From assembly GCA_963714325.1 (NCBI GenBank), contig CAVQOB010000006.1, forward strand, positions 186,001-250,000: DNA of 64,000 bases. Direction: 5' to 3'. This DNA comes from CAVQOB01 sp963714325 (GTDB lineage Bacteria; Pseudomonadota; Alphaproteobacteria; Rhizobiales; Hyphomicrobiaceae). Each line of letters begins with the position of its first letter. The stretch's first letter is position 1. Made by a program: the position numbers and the translations under genes. Shown here one piece after another: positions 61,925-64,000 of this stretch. The notes under the pieces were generated by a model. That model saw nothing but the letters and a program-made list of their open reading frames with translations, searched no databases and was not told where the DNA came from.

Positions 61925-63136
61925 CTATGAAGCAAAGTGCGGCTCCATCCGGCGCGCCAGGACGCCGGCAACCATGAGTGCCGCGGCGATGCCGGCGACG
62001 CATGCCGTCCAGCCGAAGCAATCGAATAGCAGGCCGAGCATGGCGCTGCCGGCGAGACCGCCGAAGAAGTAGCTCGCCAGATAGAGGCCGCTCGCCGCTC
62101 CTCGATCGGATTGCGCTGTGCGCCCGACATATCCGGTCGCGACGGCCTGCGCGAGGAACGTGCCAATGCCGACGAGCGTCAATCCGAGCAGCACGGCGGG
62201 AAGATGGGGCACGACCAGGAGCACGAGGCCTAGGCCCGCGATCAAGAGGCCGTTGACGAGTGCACCACGGTTCCCGAGCCTGGTGATGACCCTGCCGGCC
62301 AGCGGTGTTGTAAAAATGGACGGCAGAAAGACGAAGTAGACAAAGCCGAGCTGCATCGCACTGACGCTGAGCGGCGACCTGGCAAGCACGAAATTCACGT
62401 ACGTGAACGTGCCAATGAACGCGAACAGGATGCAGAATCCTATGCCGAAAGTCGCCCGGAGTTGAGGCGAGCGTAGATGCATGCGCCAGGCTTGGAACGG
62501 CGTGCGGCCGGTCGGCGCCATCAATGCCATCGGCGGTGTGCGATGGATGGCAAGGAGCACGATTGCTGCGCCAGCGACGTTCAATGTAGCAAATGCGACG
62601 AAGCTCGCAGCAAGTCCAAGTTGCTCGGCGACTGCAGCGGAAACGAGCCGGCCGACGAGATTTGAGGCGACGTTGCCGGTGATGTATGCAGCAAAGGCTC
62701 CAGCAGCATCGGCGGTGCTGTACTCCTCGCCGAGATAGGCCAAGGTCAGCGTGAAGGCCGCAGCCATGCAAAGGCCCTGCGCGATGCGGAGCGACGCAAA
62801 TGTCACGAGATCCGGAGCCCAGGCTAAGAGCGCCGTCGGTAGCGCGAGAAATAGCAGGCTCGTCACGATGCCGCGCCGCCGGTCGATGCGCCGGCTCAAC
62901 AATGAAACCGTGAGGCCCGATATTGCCATGCCGAGTGTACTCGCATTGACGGCGAGTCCCATCGCGGCCGGACTGACATCATAAACCTTGGCAAGTTGCG
63001 GCAGGACCGCCTGCGCTGCAAAAAGATCGACGACTGTCAGGAACGCCATCAACCCGATCACCGTGTTGCGAACAAGAACCGCGGACGCACGGCGGTCTGC
63101 TTGCCGCATCATTCCCGATCGCGTGACTTTGATCAT
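61925..63136 (-). CDS. MFS transporter, arabinose-efflux-like
   Basis: This is a 12-helix major facilitator protein of 403 residues. It opens with NTVIGLMAFLTVVDLFAAQAVLPQLAKVYDVSPAAMGLAVNASTLGMAISG, and the second-loop motif is LLSRRIDRRRGIVTSLLFLALPTALLAWAPD, as in efflux proteins. The middle has a cytoplasmic loop (RTPPMALMAPTGRTPFQAWRMHLRSPQLR) and repeats the pattern in the second half (GRVITRLGNRGALVNGLLIAGLGLVLL). The ATG at 63136 has GAGAGC upstream; an in-frame extension to 63559 is unsupported. The substrate is unknown. It lies between a DUF302 and a cupin gene. Confidence 0.9.
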   Translation of the reverse strand: MIKVTRSGMMRQADRRASAVLVRNTVIGLMAFLTVVDLFAAQAVLPQLAKVYDVSPAAMGLAVNASTLGMAISGLTVSLLSRRIDRRRGIVTSLLFLALPTALLAWAPDLVTFASLRIAQGLCMAAAFTLTLAYLGEEYSTADAAGAFAAYITGNVASNLVGRLVSAAVAEQLGLAASFVAFATLNVAGAAIVLLAIHRTPPMALMAPTGRTPFQAWRMHLRSPQLRATFGIGFCILFAFIGTFTYVNFVLARSPLSVSAMQLGFVYFVFLPSIFTTPLAGRVITRLGNRGALVNGLLIAGLGLVLLVVPHLPAVLLGLTLVGIGTFLAQAVATGYVGRTAQSDRGAASGLYLASYFFGGLAGSAMLGLLFDCFGWTACVAGIAAALMVAGVLARRMEPHFAS

Positions 63137-63245
63137 AGTGCTCTCGCCAATGCTAAGCTGAACCAACTGCGGACGTGACGCCGGGAGGAGGGCCACCTCG
63201 GCGGCACGTCCGCTTGCAACTGCCCAGGGGGGTGGCAGCACGCGA

Positions 63246-63743
63246 CTACATGGCGTGTGGATCGGACTTCTCGTGCAGGATGTCCGCCGACAGTAGAACG
63301 ACCGGCCTCCTGGTCGTGTTTTTCCACCAATGGCTGGTCGTGTGCGTTTCGCGGGCAACGTCGCCAGCGTTGTGCACGATCGGCGAGGCGCAGGTGCTCG
63401 CGTATTCGACGATCGTCCCAGAGACGATATAGATGATCGCCGGGCGTTCGGCGTGGCTGTGCCAGGCGACCACGCCACCGGGTTGGACAACAAGGCGTCG
63501 CAGGCGGAACTTGTGGTCCTTGAGGCGCGGCGCCTCGTTGGCAAGGTCGGTCGATGCAATCACCTTGTCCGTGACGTTTTTGTGCGCAGTGGGGCCCGAC
63601 GTGCGCGCATTTGTCGTCATCTGATCCGCCGGGCATTCACCGGCGCTGACTGGCACGGCTGCGAGCCCCAAGGTACCGGCGACAAGCCCGCTGAATGCCA
63701 GCGTTCGGACAAGGTCGGGACGGTTCTTGCGTTTTATAATCAT
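63246..63743 (-). CDS. Exported cupin-domain protein
   Basis: This 165-residue protein has a signal peptide (RTLAFSGLVAGTLGLAAVPVSAGE) and a cupin barrel: HKFRLRRLVVQPGGVVAWHSHAERPAIIYIVSGTIVEYAS, with the HSHAERPAIIYIVSG motif giving metal ligands, then THTTSHWWKNTTRRPVVLLSADILH. It is probably a periplasmic metal-binding or sensing cupin; no enzyme activity can be assigned. The ATG at 63743 has GGAGACC upstream. It is the first gene of a minus-strand run with the MFS and DUF302 genes, 109 bases before the MFS start. Confidence 0.88.
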   Translation of the reverse strand: MIIKRKNRPDLVRTLAFSGLVAGTLGLAAVPVSAGECPADQMTTNARTSGPTAHKNVTDKVIASTDLANEAPRLKDHKFRLRRLVVQPGGVVAWHSHAERPAIIYIVSGTIVEYASTCASPIVHNAGDVARETHTTSHWWKNTTRRPVVLLSADILHEKSDPHAM

Positions 63744-64000
63744 GATGCTGGTCTCCATGTGAGTGTTCGAGCGGCGGTGATCGCCGCAGCGGTAGGAGCG
63801 AGAATGTCGCGGCTCAGCACCGAACGGAAATAGCGATGCTCTCAGGTTTTGATGCTGCGCGGCTATCGATAGCGGCGCGCTATCGGATCGCATGCGAAAC
63901 GGTATTTCCGCAGTTGGCCAAGGCTGACTATTGGATGAGGTGGTCGCGCCCACTTGAACAGCGCGGCCGGACTGATCCCCCGATACAAATCAGGAGAAGC

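Noticed and set aside
61809..62771. Upstream extension of the DUF302 gene into the MFS gene
   Set aside because: The extension is cysteine- and arginine-rich shadow of the MFS gene; a signal peptide and ribosome site mark the start at 61808.

Overview
The window is bacterial chromosome from an alphaproteobacterium, most likely Hyphomicrobiales (Rhizobiales) near the Bradyrhizobium/Xanthobacteraceae lineages. The placement is inferred from high GC, dense coding on both strands, alphaproteobacterial families (Usg, IalB-like, DUF1194, DUF6111, DinB with an N-terminal cysteine motif), orphan tripartite-tricarboxylate (Bug) binding proteins, and dispersed palindromic repeats with GTCATCC ends. No phage, transposase, CRISPR array or rRNA was seen. 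One tRNA gene is present.

Region 1 (1-18.7 kb) is mostly housekeeping. Two GNAT acetyltransferases lead into obgE, then proB and proA. The heat-shock genes lie on the minus strand: hrcA-grpE, then dnaK and dnaJ. Unrelated genes break this block: a secreted protein and an FkbM methyltransferase sit between dnaK and dnaJ, and an AlkB, a P450 with a divergent AraC-type regulator, a GNAT and a dead GIY-YIG gene sit between grpE and dnaK. A membrane-anchored CcmG/TlpA thioredoxin and acetyl-CoA synthetase follow.

Region 2 (21-33 kb) is an exopolysaccharide locus: Wzx-like flippase, WecG/TagA transferase, VpsF/Wzy-like polymerase, three GT4 glycosyltransferases, a Tat-exported GH10 glycanase, a GINT1_N-type protein and a FemAB/BioF2-like acyltransferase. 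No priming transferase or Wza/Wzc export genes are in view.

Region 3 (33-48 kb) is catabolic: a frameshifted M3 peptidase, dinB, a TPP enzyme, acyl-CoA dehydrogenase, enoyl-CoA hydratase, acyl-CoA synthetase, a Bug protein, Usg, and a tetronate module (otnK-otnC-SDR). tRNA-Arg(UCG), a LysE exporter interrupted by an amber codon and a DapA-like lyase follow.

Region 4 (48-64 kb) holds an IalB-like protein, cca-DUF6111-NUDIX, mutM, an AhpD-like protein, a helical-repeat protein, a DUF1194 protein, a split UxaA-type dehydratase with a frameshifted GntR regulator and a Bug protein, an exported hydrolase that lacks its nucleophile serine, and an MFS/DUF302/cupin group.

Four genes are broken by single-base-type lesions (GIY-YIG, M3 peptidase, LysE, GntR) and one is probably catalytically dead. 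This points either to real gene decay or to local consensus errors. The most notable items are the glycanase-containing polysaccharide locus with its GINT1_N protein, the composite dispersed repeats, and these lesions.
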